Source: Piliocolobus tephrosceles
Lineage: Eukaryota > Chordata > Mammalia > Primates > Cercopithecidae
Reading direction: 5' to 3'
Assembly (NCBI RefSeq): GCF_002776525.5
Contig: NC_045439.1
Location: 123,422,892 to 123,486,891 of the forward strand
Length of the DNA stretch: 64,000 nucleotides
The notes beneath the pieces are model-generated. The model did not search any database and was not told the DNA's origin. It saw nothing but the letters and a program-made list of their open reading frames with translations. Shown here piece by piece: positions 53,465 to 63,942 of the stretch; the stretch's first letter is position 1, and each line of letters starts with the position of its first letter. The translations under genes were made by a program, and so were the position numbers.

Positions 53465-53693
53465 GTTTACTGATGCTTTGTTTTGTTTTTCAGAGTCTTA
53501 AAACTTTTCTTTTGAGCTATTGACAGCTTTTAACAATTTAGTATAGTCCTATGAACAAATTTGGAGCATATTTATGTCTCTCTACCTGATTTCTCCAGAA
53601 TTTGGAAACATTTGTGAGTATTCTTAACTTACGGCAATACAGTTATTTGTGTAAATGCAATAAGAATATATTTTTCAGGGCTGGGCGTGCAAC

Positions 53694-53967
53694 CATCTGT
53701 CTCTCATCTACATGTGACCTGGAAGTCCCCAGTGTGGGGGACCTTGCTTTGAGCTGTCTCCACCTTTCTGGGTGGAACTGATGTACTTCTTACATATTGA
53801 TTGATGTCTCATGTCTCCCTAATATGTATAAAACCAAGCTGTGCCCCAGCCACCGTGGGCACATGGCATCAGGACTTCCTGAGACTGTGTCACAGGAGCG
53901 TGCGTAATCTTGGCAAAATAATCTTTAAAAATTAACTGAGACCTGTCTTAAATTTTCGGGGTTCACA
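53694..53967 (+). mobile_element. MER4-like 3' LTR, 5'-truncated
   Basis: Starts directly after ggctgggcgt (Alu-start-like) at caaccatctgtctctc and ends gttcaca at 53,967. It lacks the first part of U3 present in the other copy. Confidence 0.68.
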
Positions 53968-54645
53968 CAGGCAAGACACAAACATGTGCTGATGGGAGAA
54001 ACCCATGGGAGTGGTATAATGATCCATCTGGAAGTTTATCATTTTCTTCTGCAAGACTGGAAAGTTTTTCCACAGCCATAGGTTGTGCTCTGAAAGAAGG
54101 GAAGGGTGGATCCTGGTTGAAGTAGGAAAAGTAGCTATTTTTGATAACAATAAGAATGATACAGGCTAGGGCTGAGCAAGAAGAGGGGATAGGAACAAAA
54201 GAAATGTGGCTAGAAGCCAACAGATTGACTTAAATAAGGGAAGTAAGACATACAGTATCACTATCGTCTTGCATTAATACTCTTCATTTTTACTTATCAA
54301 AACACTTCCACATAAACGATTTCCTATGATTTTTCACAATAAACCTGTAAAGTAGATAGACAGTCCAGGAAGCAGTCATTGTACAGATTGCTTTGTCATT
54401 TTTAGGAATCAAAAAATTGAACCAAAATGTGGCCCTGAATTTATTGTTTTACAGTTAAAGGAAGAATGAAGACTGAATGACACTTTTCCCAAGCTTGGGT
54501 CCTTGAGCTTTTGGCTGGTCTTGAGATAGACAGGTGAGGTGTATAGCACTGGAGTCTCACAGTTTACATTTGGGCAATCAAGTAGCAGACGCCAAAGGCT
54601 CGAAGAACTACCGAAGTGTCAACATACAGGATTGACAGAAAAGAC
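53968..54645. other. Unique sequence right of the ERV
   Basis: Includes a MIR-like trace at 54,230-54,460. No exon recognised. Confidence 0.45.
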
Positions 54646-55740
54646 AAGCGGCGGGGCGCAGTGGCTCACACCTGTAATCCCAGCACTTTGGGAGGCCGCG
54701 GTGGGAGGATCAGGTCGGGAGTTTGAGACCAGCCTGGCCAACGTGGAGAAACCCCATCTCTAGTAAAAAGACAGAAATAGTTGGGTATGGTGGTGCATGC
54801 CTGTAATCCCAGCTACTCGGGAGGCTAAGGCAGGAGAATCGCTTGAACCTGGGAGGCAGAGGTTGTGGTGAGCCGAGATTGTGCCATTGCACACAAGAGT
54901 GAAGCTCCATCTCTCTCTCTCACACACACGCACACAAACAAGAAAAGATGACAAACTGGCCAGGTACTGTGGCTCATGGCCTGTAATCCTAGCACTTTGG
55001 GAGGCTGACCCTGGAGGATCACCTGAGCCCACGAGTTTGAGACTAGCCTGGGCAACATAGTGAGACCTTACCTCTATTAAAATTTAATTTTTGTGTATGT
55101 GTGTGTTTTGCAGGGCATAGTGACATGCACCTATGGTCCCAGCTACTTGGGATGTTGAGGTCAGGGAGGTGAGAGGACTGCTTGAGCCCAGGAGTTCGAG
55201 GTCATCCTGGACAGTATGGTGAGACCCTGTCTCTACAAAAAATACAAAAGATTGGCTGGGCGGGGTGGCTCATGCCTGTAGTCCCAGCACTTTGGGAGGC
55301 CGACGCAGGTGGATAACCTAGGTCAGGATTCGAGACCAGCCTGGCCAACATGGTGAAAACCTGTCTCTACTAAAAATACAAAAATTAGTTGGGTGTGGTG
55401 GCACGTGCCTGTAATCCCAGCTACTTGGGAGGCTGAGGCAGGAGAATCACTTGAATGTGGGAGGCAGAGGTTGCAGTGAGCCGAGATTACGCTATTGCAC
55501 TCCAGCCTGGACAACAAGAGTGAACCTCCATCTTGGAAAAACAAAAAACAAAAAGCAAAACAAAAAATTAACCAGGTATGGAGGCGTGTGCCTATAGTCC
55601 CAGCTATGTGGGAAGCTGAGGTGGGAGGATCACCTGAGCCTGGGGAGGTCAAGGCTGCAGTGAGTTGTAATCACACCACTGTCCTCTAGCCTAGGTGACA
55701 GAGCAAGATACTGTCTCAAACAAGCAAACAAACAAACACC
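54646..55740 (+). mobile_element. Row of four sense Alu copies
   Basis: 54,650-54,945 (Alu with (CA)n tail), 54,957-55,250 (old Alu with an internal (TG)n), 55,253-55,565 (full Alu) and 55,566-55,740 (right part of an older Alu, probably the continuation of the second). Confidence 0.85.
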
Positions 55741-55924
55741 TAGGGTGGAGTGGGGCGCATGCATTTAGGTGAACAAATAATGTGTATAATATGAACACAG
55801 CATGCAAAAGTGGACAAGTACAATTATTTAGCAGATGTGGGAGTCAAGGAGCCAGAGCTGGAGGACTTTGGGAGCAGGGTGGGAAGTTTCATTGGAACTA
55901 GGAAATCTGGGAAGAGAAGGGTCT

Positions 55925-56225
55925 TTAGAAGCACCATGGCTCATGCTTGTAATCCCAGCACTTTTGGAGGCTGAGGAAGGCAGATCACAAGGTCAGGAGT
56001 TCGAGACCAGCCTGGCCAATATGGTGAAACCTCATCTCTACTAAAAGTACAAAAGCTAGTCAGGCGTGGTGCTGGGCACCTGTAGTCCCAGCTACTTGGG
56101 AGACTGAGGCAGGAGCATCACTTGAACCTGGGATGCAGAGCTTGCAGTGAGCCAAGATTATGCCACTGCATTCCATCCTGGGCCACAGAGTGAGACTCCG
56201 TCTCAAAAAAAAAAAAAAAAAAAGA
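55925..56225 (+). mobile_element. Alu (sense)
   Basis: aagcaccatggctcatgcttg (5' end slightly truncated) to poly(A). Confidence 0.9.
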
Positions 56226-56254
56226 AAAGAAAAAATAAAGGAAGACAAGTTCAG

Positions 56255-56255
<1 letters not shown>

Positions 56256-56297
<42 letters not shown>

Positions 56298-56298
56298 T
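56256..56298. repeat. (TC)n(TA)n microsatellite
   Basis: About 17 TC units followed by TA units. Confidence 0.95.
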
Positions 56299-56390
56299 TT
56301 TAGAGATGGGGTCTTGCTATGTTTCCTAGGCTGGTCTTGAATTCTTAGGCTCAAGCAATCTTCCTGTCTGGGCCTCCCTAAATTTAATCT
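56299..56390 (-). mobile_element. Alu-monomer fragment (antisense)
   Basis: tttttagagatggggtcttgct to gggcctccctaa. Single-arm remnant. Confidence 0.75.
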
Positions 56391-56491
56391 TTGATGTGGT
56401 TAGTGTGATACAGCAGGGGGACAATCCATGGGTTGTAAATACCAGAAAGGGCTCCTCACCGAAACAGCTACCTCTCATCTCAACCTCCCTG

Positions 56492-56555
56492 GACACACAC
56501 ACACACACAGACACACACACACACAGACACACACACACGCACACACACACACACA
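56492..56555. repeat. (AC)n interrupted by AG
   Basis: About 60 bases of alternating AC, with CAGAC interruptions at regular spacing and one cgc. Potential Z-DNA former. Confidence 0.95.
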
Positions 56556-56904
56556 GAGAGAACCCCAGAGTGCTGACAACATCATCAGCATTCTCAGGGA
56601 CCTCATAGAACTCTGTTGGAGGGAGGGGTCTGGCACCTGGACAGCACTCCTCTATGACTTCATCAGCCTCAGAAGCCACAGGAAAGCAGCTTCGTCATCC
56701 TAAACTGAATGTCTTTTAACCTCTGGACTTCAACTGGCAAAGACTGGAGTTAAGAATAATGTGAAGCATCAGGCATCTGTGCTTCATGTGTTTCCTCTCT
56801 TAAACTGCTTTGTTTTTCAAGGGCGTCATGCCCTGTATTTGGCTTTAACATTTTGCTTTCTCAGCCTAGGCAACACAGCAAGACTTTGGCTCTCTCTCTT
56901 TTTT

Positions 56905-57085
56905 TTTTCTTTTGAGACAGAGTCTCCCTTGGTCACCCAGGTTAGAGTGCAGCGACTTGATGGCGGCTCACTGCAACCCCTGCTTCCTGGGTTGAAACGA
57001 TTCTCATGCCTCAGCCTCCCGAGTAGCTGGGATTACAGGTGCACGCCACCATGCCCAGCTAATTTTTGTAGTTTCTAGAGACAGC
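56905..57085 (-). mobile_element. Alu (antisense), truncated
   Basis: ttttcttttgagacagagtctc to aatttttgtagtttctagagacag. The remainder is missing. Confidence 0.88.
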
Positions 57086-57097
57086 CAAGACTCTGTT

Positions 57098-57382
57098 TCT
57101 TAAAAAAAAAAAAAAAAAAAAAAGCTGGGCACAGTGGCTCACACCTGTAATCTCGACACTTTGAGAGGCCGAGGCGGGCAGATCACGAGGTCAGGAGATT
57201 GAGAACATCCTGACCAACATGGTGAAACCGCGTCTCTACTAAAAATACAAAAATTAGCTGGCATGGTGGTGCATGCCTGTAATCCCGGCTACTGGGGAGG
57301 CTGAGGCAGGAGAATCCCTTGAACCAAGGCGTCGGAGGTTGCAGTGAGCTGAGATGGTGCCACTGCACTCCACTCAATCCAA

Positions 57383-57424
<42 letters not shown>

Positions 57425-57530
57425 CTGGGCACCCACCTGTAGGCACCCACCAGCAAGTCCCATTTACTTGGGAGGCTGAGGCTAGAGGATTACTTTAGCC
57501 CAGAAGTTCAAGGGTGCAATGAGCTCATGC
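57098..57530 (+). mobile_element. Alu (sense) with (AAT)n tail and an adjoining Alu fragment
   Basis: Poly(A) at 57,102-57,123, Alu 57,124-57,380, (AAT)n at 57,381-57,424, then a partial Alu 57,425-57,530. Confidence 0.88.
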
Positions 57531-57596
57531 TTTGTCTAATATGTTTATCCAAATAGCCTCTTTCTGTTCTGTACGTTTGTATTTATAGGGTTACTT

Positions 57597-57898
57597 TTTT
57601 TTTTTTTTTTTGAGACGGAGTCCCCCTCTGTTGCCCAGGCTGGAGTGCAGTGGCACAATCTCCGCTCACTGCAAGCTCTGCCTCCCGGGTTCTTGCCATA
57701 CTCCTGCCTCAGCCTCCCAAGTAGCTGGGACTACAGGTGCTCGCCACCACGACCGGCTAATTTTTTTTTTGTATTTTTAATAGAGATGGGGTTTCACCGT
57801 GTTAGCCAGGATGATTTCCATCTCCTGACCTCATGATCCGCCCGCTTCGGCCTCCCAAAGTGCTAGGATTACAGGCATGAGCCACCGTGCCCAGACCC
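57597..57898 (-). mobile_element. Alu (antisense)
   Basis: Poly(T), gagacggagtccccctctg to ccaccgtgcccagac. Flanked by agggttacttttt / tacagttactttt. Confidence 0.93.
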
Positions 57899-58620
57899 TA
57901 CAGTTACTTTTGTACAAGTGCTTTGCTCTGGGAAATTAGGTGCCTTGTAATTGTTGTGATTGATAATGATGACATTGGAGAAGGAACATAAGACGAAGGA
58001 AGCTGACTCTGGGTAGGCAATTCTACTTCATTTTGCAATCTCTTTTCCTTTTTGCATGCCTGTGAGAATATTCTAAGATTGAAGAAGTTGTGGAGATAAG
58101 AGTGAACTGTTTGGGAATTCTTTCATTACCTCCCTTTTTAGGACAGCACAAAGATCAAATCACTGTCACCTCATGCAAGAAATGTGAGAACTGTGGCTAC
58201 AAATCACTCAATACAGTACTTTGCATATTATTTCCTTACTGCTTACATAATTTATTGCAACATATTCTGCTTCTTTTCCCAGAACTGTCAAATCTCTGCT
58301 ATATCAGTACTGGCTAAATTAGGTGTTAAATGAGCTTCAAGATGGGCAAATCATGACTTCGGACTACATTCCTCCTTGCCTGGGGGCTGGGAAATTCCGT
58401 AAGCTTTCTGTGTTTCTATCAGACTGGTCTTGAAGGCAGTGGCTGTTTGTGGATCTCCCAGAGCGCCAACGTTGGCCTAAAAAAACCCCAAAGCTAGATT
58501 GTCCAAAAGGTATCCAAAAGGTAGTTGTATTATTTACAAGCCATCTTTTAGCTTTAAAACGTGATGAAGCATTTCCAGTTCCCTTTTCTTGAACTAATTC
58601 AGCAACTCCCTTTTTTGTTA
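57899..58620. other. Unique sequence upstream of CpG island
   Basis: AT-rich, no repeat recognised. Open frames are short. Position suggests intron or upstream flank of an alternative SLC7A7 promoter. Confidence 0.45.
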
Positions 58621-58639
58621 GGTCCGCGCTGCTGCTAAG

Positions 58640-59730
58640 ACTTCAGATGAGAGATGCTCCGGGGACTCCGTTATCCTGGGCCCCTCTGCCCGACATTTTT
58701 GATTAAGCGCTGCCTCCTGGCGGCGGCTGTAATACCCGACGCCTTCCCAGCCTAGTGGAGTTCACTTTCTTTGGTTTGGAATCTGGAAGCTGATGCAACA
58801 GCTCCCCCGAGGAGGCGGGGAGTCGGGAACCCGGGGTGGAAGAGACGGCCTTCGGGAGACCCCTCCTCCGGCTCCGAGCGGGCACCTTTCCTCGCCCCGC
58901 CTCCCGCCCCCGCCGCCGCCCCCCCCTACAAGGGGCTTCCCGTCTGGGGGCCCTACCCAGATTCAGCTAAGCATCTCCGGGCCGGAGGCAGTTGTGGCCA
59001 GGGGTTGGGGCTGTCGCCCCGACCCCTGTCTGGCAGCGAGCTTATGCGGGGTTGGGAGGGAGGGAAGAGGAAGCTGAGCGTTCATGGGGTGGACGACCAG
59101 TCTCTAAGGGTGTCCGCGGTCATTTTCATTTCCCCGCAGCAATCCAGCTGTGCGGGAGCGAGGAGCGGACAGCGGAGCGGGTTTCGAGGCCATGGTGCTT
59201 GGACCTTTGCGCCCTTCGCCTACACCCACCACAACCCCCTCTTCTAGCACTTCCTAGAGTCGGGGGAAGGGCGGGGGCGGTTTGGCCAGGTGGAGGGAGC
59301 GGAAGGGACGCCTGTTGGGGTGAGGTCCTGGTCCCCCAAGGCAGAGCTCGAGTGGGCCCCCACAGCCAGACCTGGGCCTCGGGGGCGACCCTGTTCTTCA
59401 GAGGGGTAATGAAGGCGGACGGTGGCTGGGTCCGAGCTTGGGAAGGCGTTGTCCTAGGACCGCAGACTGGGGACCCAAAAGAAGGAGGGAAATAAAAGGG
59501 AAACAAATGGCAGGGGCCCGGAGAAAGCGAGGGTGGATTAGGGGGTGGGGATGGGAGAAAGGGACAAAGGTGAGTGAGGCCAGCAGGTTGGGCGGGGGCG
59601 GAGAGGGGGATGGGAACGTCCGAGGGCTAGGCCAGCGAGGATCGCGGGCTAGGGGAGAGCTTTTCCGGGGAAGACCAGCGGGCGGGGCGCATGGTGGGGA
59701 GTTGAGTGTGTGCTTCGAAGTTCCGCTGTA
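58640..59730. promoter_or_regulatory. SLC7A7: CpG island, candidate alternative SLC7A7 promoter
   Basis: About 1.1 kb of strongly CpG-rich DNA isolated in AT-rich surroundings, with GC boxes (gggcggggg at 59,590; ccccgcc at 58,895) and several GTGAGT-type donors, such as 59,570 (gggacaaag/GTGAGTG) on the plus strand. Open frames across it are low-complexity. Human SLC7A7 is known to have two non-coding first exons, and this is the best promoter candidate on the plus strand in the window. Confidence 0.5.
58710..58723 (-). promoter_or_regulatory. CTCF-like motif at CpG-island edge
   Basis: CTGCCTCCTGGCGG on the plus strand is the reverse complement form of the CTCF core with two mismatches. 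Confidence 0.4.
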
Positions 59731-60955
59731 GAGCCCACTTGCATATGCATGAACTTGAGCGTTCGCCTCCCTCGGCCTTTTCTTCCTTTGCCCTTCACCC
59801 TTTCGCAGCTGTAGCACTTAGCTCTCGCCATCTCCACGCCGCACCCAGACCGGTCACCTGAGCCTGGGTGTGAGGTAGAGCAGACAAGAATTTCCTGGAT
59901 CCAGGGAAAAAGTGTTAGATGATAGGCTTTTTGTTTTGCTTTGCTTTTCCCATTAATGAAACAAAAGTCCATTTCAAATCATTCTAGGCCTCCCAGTAAA
60001 ACCGTGAAAGCCATACTTTCTTCTTTGCCTTTAAGGTATTACTGTCAAAAAGAGTACCTCCGGGTACTCCTTGCTTAGGAGCCAGAGCGGCCAAACAGGA
60101 GGGGCTTGGAGAGCAAATTCAAGGACATGCCCAGGAGCCTAGCCACCTGGGAAACCAAGTAAATAACATAGTTCATTCATTCATTTATTAACCCAGCAAA
60201 CATTTATTAACTGTCTATGTGAGCCCTGCTCTGCGGGGATACAGTGGTGAACAAAGCTCTTGTGATGCTTACATTCTAGTGGGGGTGGTGACAGCAAACA
60301 AATGACACCGCGAATGGACAGTATCACTGGGAAGCATGTTCCAGGCAGGGAGAACAGAAATTGCAAAAGCTGTGAGGCGGGAGCGTGCTTGCTATGTGGC
60401 CACAGCAGGGAAGCCAGTGAAGCTGTAGTGGAATGAGGAAGACAGCACGGGGGCCCATGCAGGCAAGGACAGCTTCCTCTTCCTAGGTCTTCCCTCACAA
60501 CTTGGACCCGACCCCAGAGTGCAGTTAAGGGGCCGGCAAGTTGGGTAGCAGGCTGAGAGTGTCTAAAGGACACTAAATTATCTTTGGGATAATTCAGGTA
60601 TTTGATGCCAGTGTACTATGATTTCTGTGTCTTGGTGAAATATGAGTTGGCTTTCATCCAGTAACATAGACTTATTGACAACTCCTTACCTGGACTACTT
60701 GTGTCTGGAGTAATTTTGCAACAGACAGGTGCAAATTGCAGGGTGTAGCCCAGGGGCCAGCCAGCTGACAGTTGCTTAAAGGCATTAGTCACAGTTGTAA
60801 TTCCAAAAATGCATGATGCACTGTGAAGTGCTGCTCCCTGAGGGCAAGAAATTTATACTATTATCTGCATTTTAAGTGGTTTACTATGCTTACCAAGAAG
60901 TTGTTTGCTTCAGAGGATTGCATGTGATGAAGATGTGTAATAATTTCTTCTTCTT
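59731..60955. other. Unique sequence after CpG island
   Basis: Contains an MIR/L2-like piece at 60,170-60,400 (attcattcatttattaacccagcaaacatttattaa, gatacagtggtgaacaaa). No exon recognised. Confidence 0.5.
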
Positions 60956-61202
60956 TTTTTTTTTGACTGGAGTGCTCACTGCAACCTCTGCCTCCCGGGT
61001 TCAAGCGATTCTCCTGCCTTAGCCTCCCAGGTAGCTGGGATTACAGGTGCCCGCCACCATACCTGGCTAAGTTTTGTATTTTTAGTAGAGACGGGGTTCC
61101 ACTATGTTGGCCAGACTGGTCTCAAACTACTGACTTTGTGATCTGCCCGCCTTGGCCTCCCAAAGTGCTGGGATTACAGGCGTGAGCCACCACGCCCGGC
61201 TG
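60950..61202 (-). mobile_element. Alu (antisense), partly deleted at start
   Basis: tttttttgactggagtgctcactgc to ccaccacgcccggc. Flanked by tgtaataatttct on both sides (60,937 and 61,206), a clear target-site duplication. Confidence 0.92.
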
Positions 61203-61927
61203 ATATGTAATAATTTCTAATTTTGAATATAAAGAGGCTTACACAATTTGTATTCCAGGCAAATTGGTATTTCCCCCACCTCTGCTAAGTAAACGTTCGA
61301 CAGATGTTTAAATAAAACTGGTTTGAAGGGATGCCAACTCATTAGTCTGCCCAGGGTGCCATGGCCCAGTTGGCTCTTACCTGGTGACACACATCGATAT
61401 CACCTGAACCAATTAGAGATCTCAGCTGTGAGTGAGCTTGCTTGGTGTCTAAATGTGCTTGGCTGTCCTCCTATAAGTGGTCTTCCTTGGCCTGCATTAC
61501 CTCCCTTGGCTTGCTTTAGGGGCTGAAATGGCACTGACACTCTTGAGATGGGACTGCAAAGTTTCCTTCTCCTGACCATGGGATCGTATCCCCTCTGCAG
61601 GACTAAGGATAGTACATGAGTGGGAGATGATTAGGAAATGGAATGAGGGGAGTTGCAAGAGGCATCAGAGGTCACTATCAATGGAGGGGAAAGCTTAAGT
61701 GCTCAGTAAATGTAGGGCAACAAGGAAGAGGAGGGTGGGGCTGAGGGAGGGAGGAGAAGGAGCTGAGACTCAGGTATTTGGTGCCAGTGTAGTGAGAAGG
61801 TGCCTGGAGGCTGGCAGGCATTGAGGTCCTCTGGGTCTGACCAGGCAGTCCCAGCTCCAGCCCGTCCCCTGGCCCCTCCCCGCTGCCGGCCAGAGTCACA
61901 CATGTGTTTTCCTGTTTTCCATTTCAG

Positions 61928-62079
61928 TCCCCGTTACCCTCTGCTTTTTCTGCTCCTCAGAGTCAACAGCTGCTGCAGCGTGAGCCGTACCGTTGGTTCT
62001 CCTAACTAGCACCTTCCCCTCTCCCTTGACTGAGCTGGTAGCCCCTCCTCCCCGCACCTGCCCAAAGGTCACTGGACAG
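61928..62079 (+). other. SLC7A7: Candidate non-coding SLC7A7 exon
   Basis: Bounded by a good acceptor (tgttttccatttcAG at 61,926-61,927) and a strong donor (GGACAG/GTAAGAGG at 62,080). The 152 bases have stops in the plus frames, as expected for a 5' UTR exon, and lie in unique sequence 2.4 kb after the CpG island. Expression cannot be read from sequence, and other AG/GT pairs exist. Confidence 0.35.
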
Positions 62080-62284
62080 GTAAGAGGTGGGAGAGGAGGG
62101 ACAATGGGCGAGAGGGGAAGTGCAGGAAGAGGATGGAGTGAGTCCTAAAAATCGACTGAATGGAGACCCAAGAGCCTCCTGTTTCTTGATCCCAGCCGTG
62201 TCCCTCCCTGGGCTGAAACTTCTGCCCGGAGACTTCAGCCCTTCCTTAATGGAAGCCCTGGCCACAGGAGTAAACAATTTCTTT

Positions 62285-62825
62285 TTTGTTTCACTTTTTT
62301 TTTTTTTTTTTAAGAGACTGTCTTAGCCACAGTAGAATATAGAAAAACAAACAGAGAACTGGGGAGGGAGGAGCTGAGCTTGTAGCTTGGAGTGATGGGG
62401 AAATCTAGTCATACCAGAGTGTATCTGTTTTCTGTTTCTGTTGTTAGGGGAGGCAGCACAGACTGGTTGGAGCCAGGAAGGCAGGACATGGGGTCTCTGG
62501 GAGAGAAAGTGTGTTCTTACAGTAGTTCCCTGAGCTCAGCTGAGGAGCCAAGACCCCAAGTTATGTGCTAGTTCCTGGAGGAAGTGTGTTTTGGTGTTGC
62601 CATTCGAGGGTGAGGTTAGGGTGAGGGGCTCCACTGACTGTTCTGCCCAGCACTGCATACTGGAGGCCCTGCTGCCAGTTTCTGAATCAAATTTCTTCCA
62701 CAGGCTGTAGGATGAGTGTGTTGTCCTGTAATCTTCACTGGGTGTTCAGAGATGAATGCATCTCAGACAGGGAAAGACAACAAGGGCTGCTGTTATCTTA
62801 TGGGCTTGCTCATGTAAAACCTGGG
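62285..62825. other. Unique intronic sequence
   Basis: Contains a T-rich stretch (62,297-62,311) and unique DNA. A possible acceptor ttcttccacag at 62,692-62,702 lacks a convincing downstream donor. Confidence 0.4.
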
Positions 62826-62827
62826 GT

Positions 62828-63130
62828 GGGCCGGGTGCAGTGGCTCACACCTGTAATCCCAGCACTTTGGGAGGTTGAGGTGGGAGGATCACGAGGCCAG
62901 GGGTTCGAGACCAGCCTGGCCAACATGGTGAAACCCCGTCTCTACTAAAAATAAAAAAAATAAAAATTACAAATTAGCTGGGCATAGTGGTGGGTGCCTG
63001 TAATCCCAGCTACTAGGGAGGCCGAAGCAGGAGAACCCAGGAGGTGGAGGTTGCAGCGAGCAGAGATTGTGCCACTGCACTCCAGCCTGGGGGACAAAGC
63101 AAAACTCTGTCTCGGAGAAAAAAAAAACCC
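62828..63130 (+). mobile_element. Alu (sense)
   Basis: ggccgggtgcagtggctcac to an A-rich tail that grades into aaaccc repeats. Flanked by aaacctggggtggg / aaacctggggcag (62,817 and 63,162). Confidence 0.93.
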
Positions 63131-63174
63131 AAAACCCAAACCCCCCCCCCAAAAAAAAGAAAACCTGGGGCAGA

Positions 63175-63940
63175 AGAGCCCCTTTGGGAGAGCCTAGGGG
63201 TGTTGTTGGTCCCAGGCTGCCTGAATGGTGGAAACATTACCCTAAGACCCGGGGTCTTAGGGAGAAATGTGAGCTGCCAAAGATGGTGCCTTCTTGTCCA
63301 GGGTGCTAGGGAGTGGTTGAGAAAAGACAGGGGCTTCATGCTGTCTGTGAATGGCAGCCTCCCTTGCCTAGTTTGCATGGGCAGACTGAAGTAGGTTAGA
63401 GTCCACTAGCACTTCCTGGTGCTACCACTAGGGCTTGCTGTTTGCTGGAGTGCGGGTTTTACCCCCAGCAGATTTCTGTCTCAAAATTCCACGGATAGGA
63501 CTTCACTTTTCAGATGCCACCAGTCAGGAATGAAACCCTGTACACTTCTCTCTCCATTCCCCTTCACAGTTTTCCCTTCCTTTGTCCTTTCTTCCTTCCT
63601 TTCTTTTACGTCATATGAGGACACATGCCCACCCCTTGGTGCCAGTGAATTTGGTCTTAAAAGGGCAGGCGTGATGATGTGTTTGTGTTTTCTTTTGTTT
63701 GCTTTAGAAGTGGGCACCCTAGCAATAGCAGCACTGCCAAGAGGACTTGTAATCACCTCTTATCCCTGCAAAGAATGAGAAAGGGGAGGGGCAGCCAGGA
63801 AGGAGATTAACAAACTTTATTGGAGCCTTTAGTCTAGGCTATAGACTGAAGGATGACAGAGGCTTTCTTTCTTTTTAATCTAGTCTGATTACATCTTCCC
63901 CCAGGTAATTCATGTAGGTCATTCCTGTCCAAAAGCAAGG
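63175..63940. other. Unique sequence near right edge
   Basis: No repeat or exon recognised. Small open frames such as 63,419-63,778 have no family resemblance. Confidence 0.45.
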
Positions 63941-63942
63941 TC

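Larger units (their letters stand above)
48590..53967 (+). mobile_element. MER4-like ERV1 provirus remnant
   Basis: Two plus-strand LTRs (about 48,590-49,006 and 53,694-53,967) share blocks: gtctctcatctac, gtgacctgga, tttgagctgtct, tgtataaaaccaagctgtgcc, gggcacat, ggcaaaataa, gagacttgtctcaaatttt and gttcaca. Between them lie leader-like AT-rich sequence (49,995-50,640; 51,912-53,160; 53,465-53,690) and several later Alus. No gag, pol or env frame is open, and the proviral coding part appears deleted. Family name is from recalled MER4 LTR features. Confidence 0.68.

Noticed and set aside
48590..53967. Possible retained retroviral genes between the ERV LTRs
   Set aside because: Non-Alu interior is under 3 kb, AT-rich and interrupted by stops in all frames. 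No gag, pol or env motif seen.
58771..59495. Overlapping frames of 94-167 codons in the CpG island
   Set aside because: Three different plus-strand frames are all open, as expected for stop-poor GC-rich DNA. No preferred frame.
62692..62948. ATG-containing frame after a ttcttccacag acceptor as a first SLC7A7 coding exon
   Set aside because: The translation runs into an Alu and does not resemble the y+LAT1 N-terminus.
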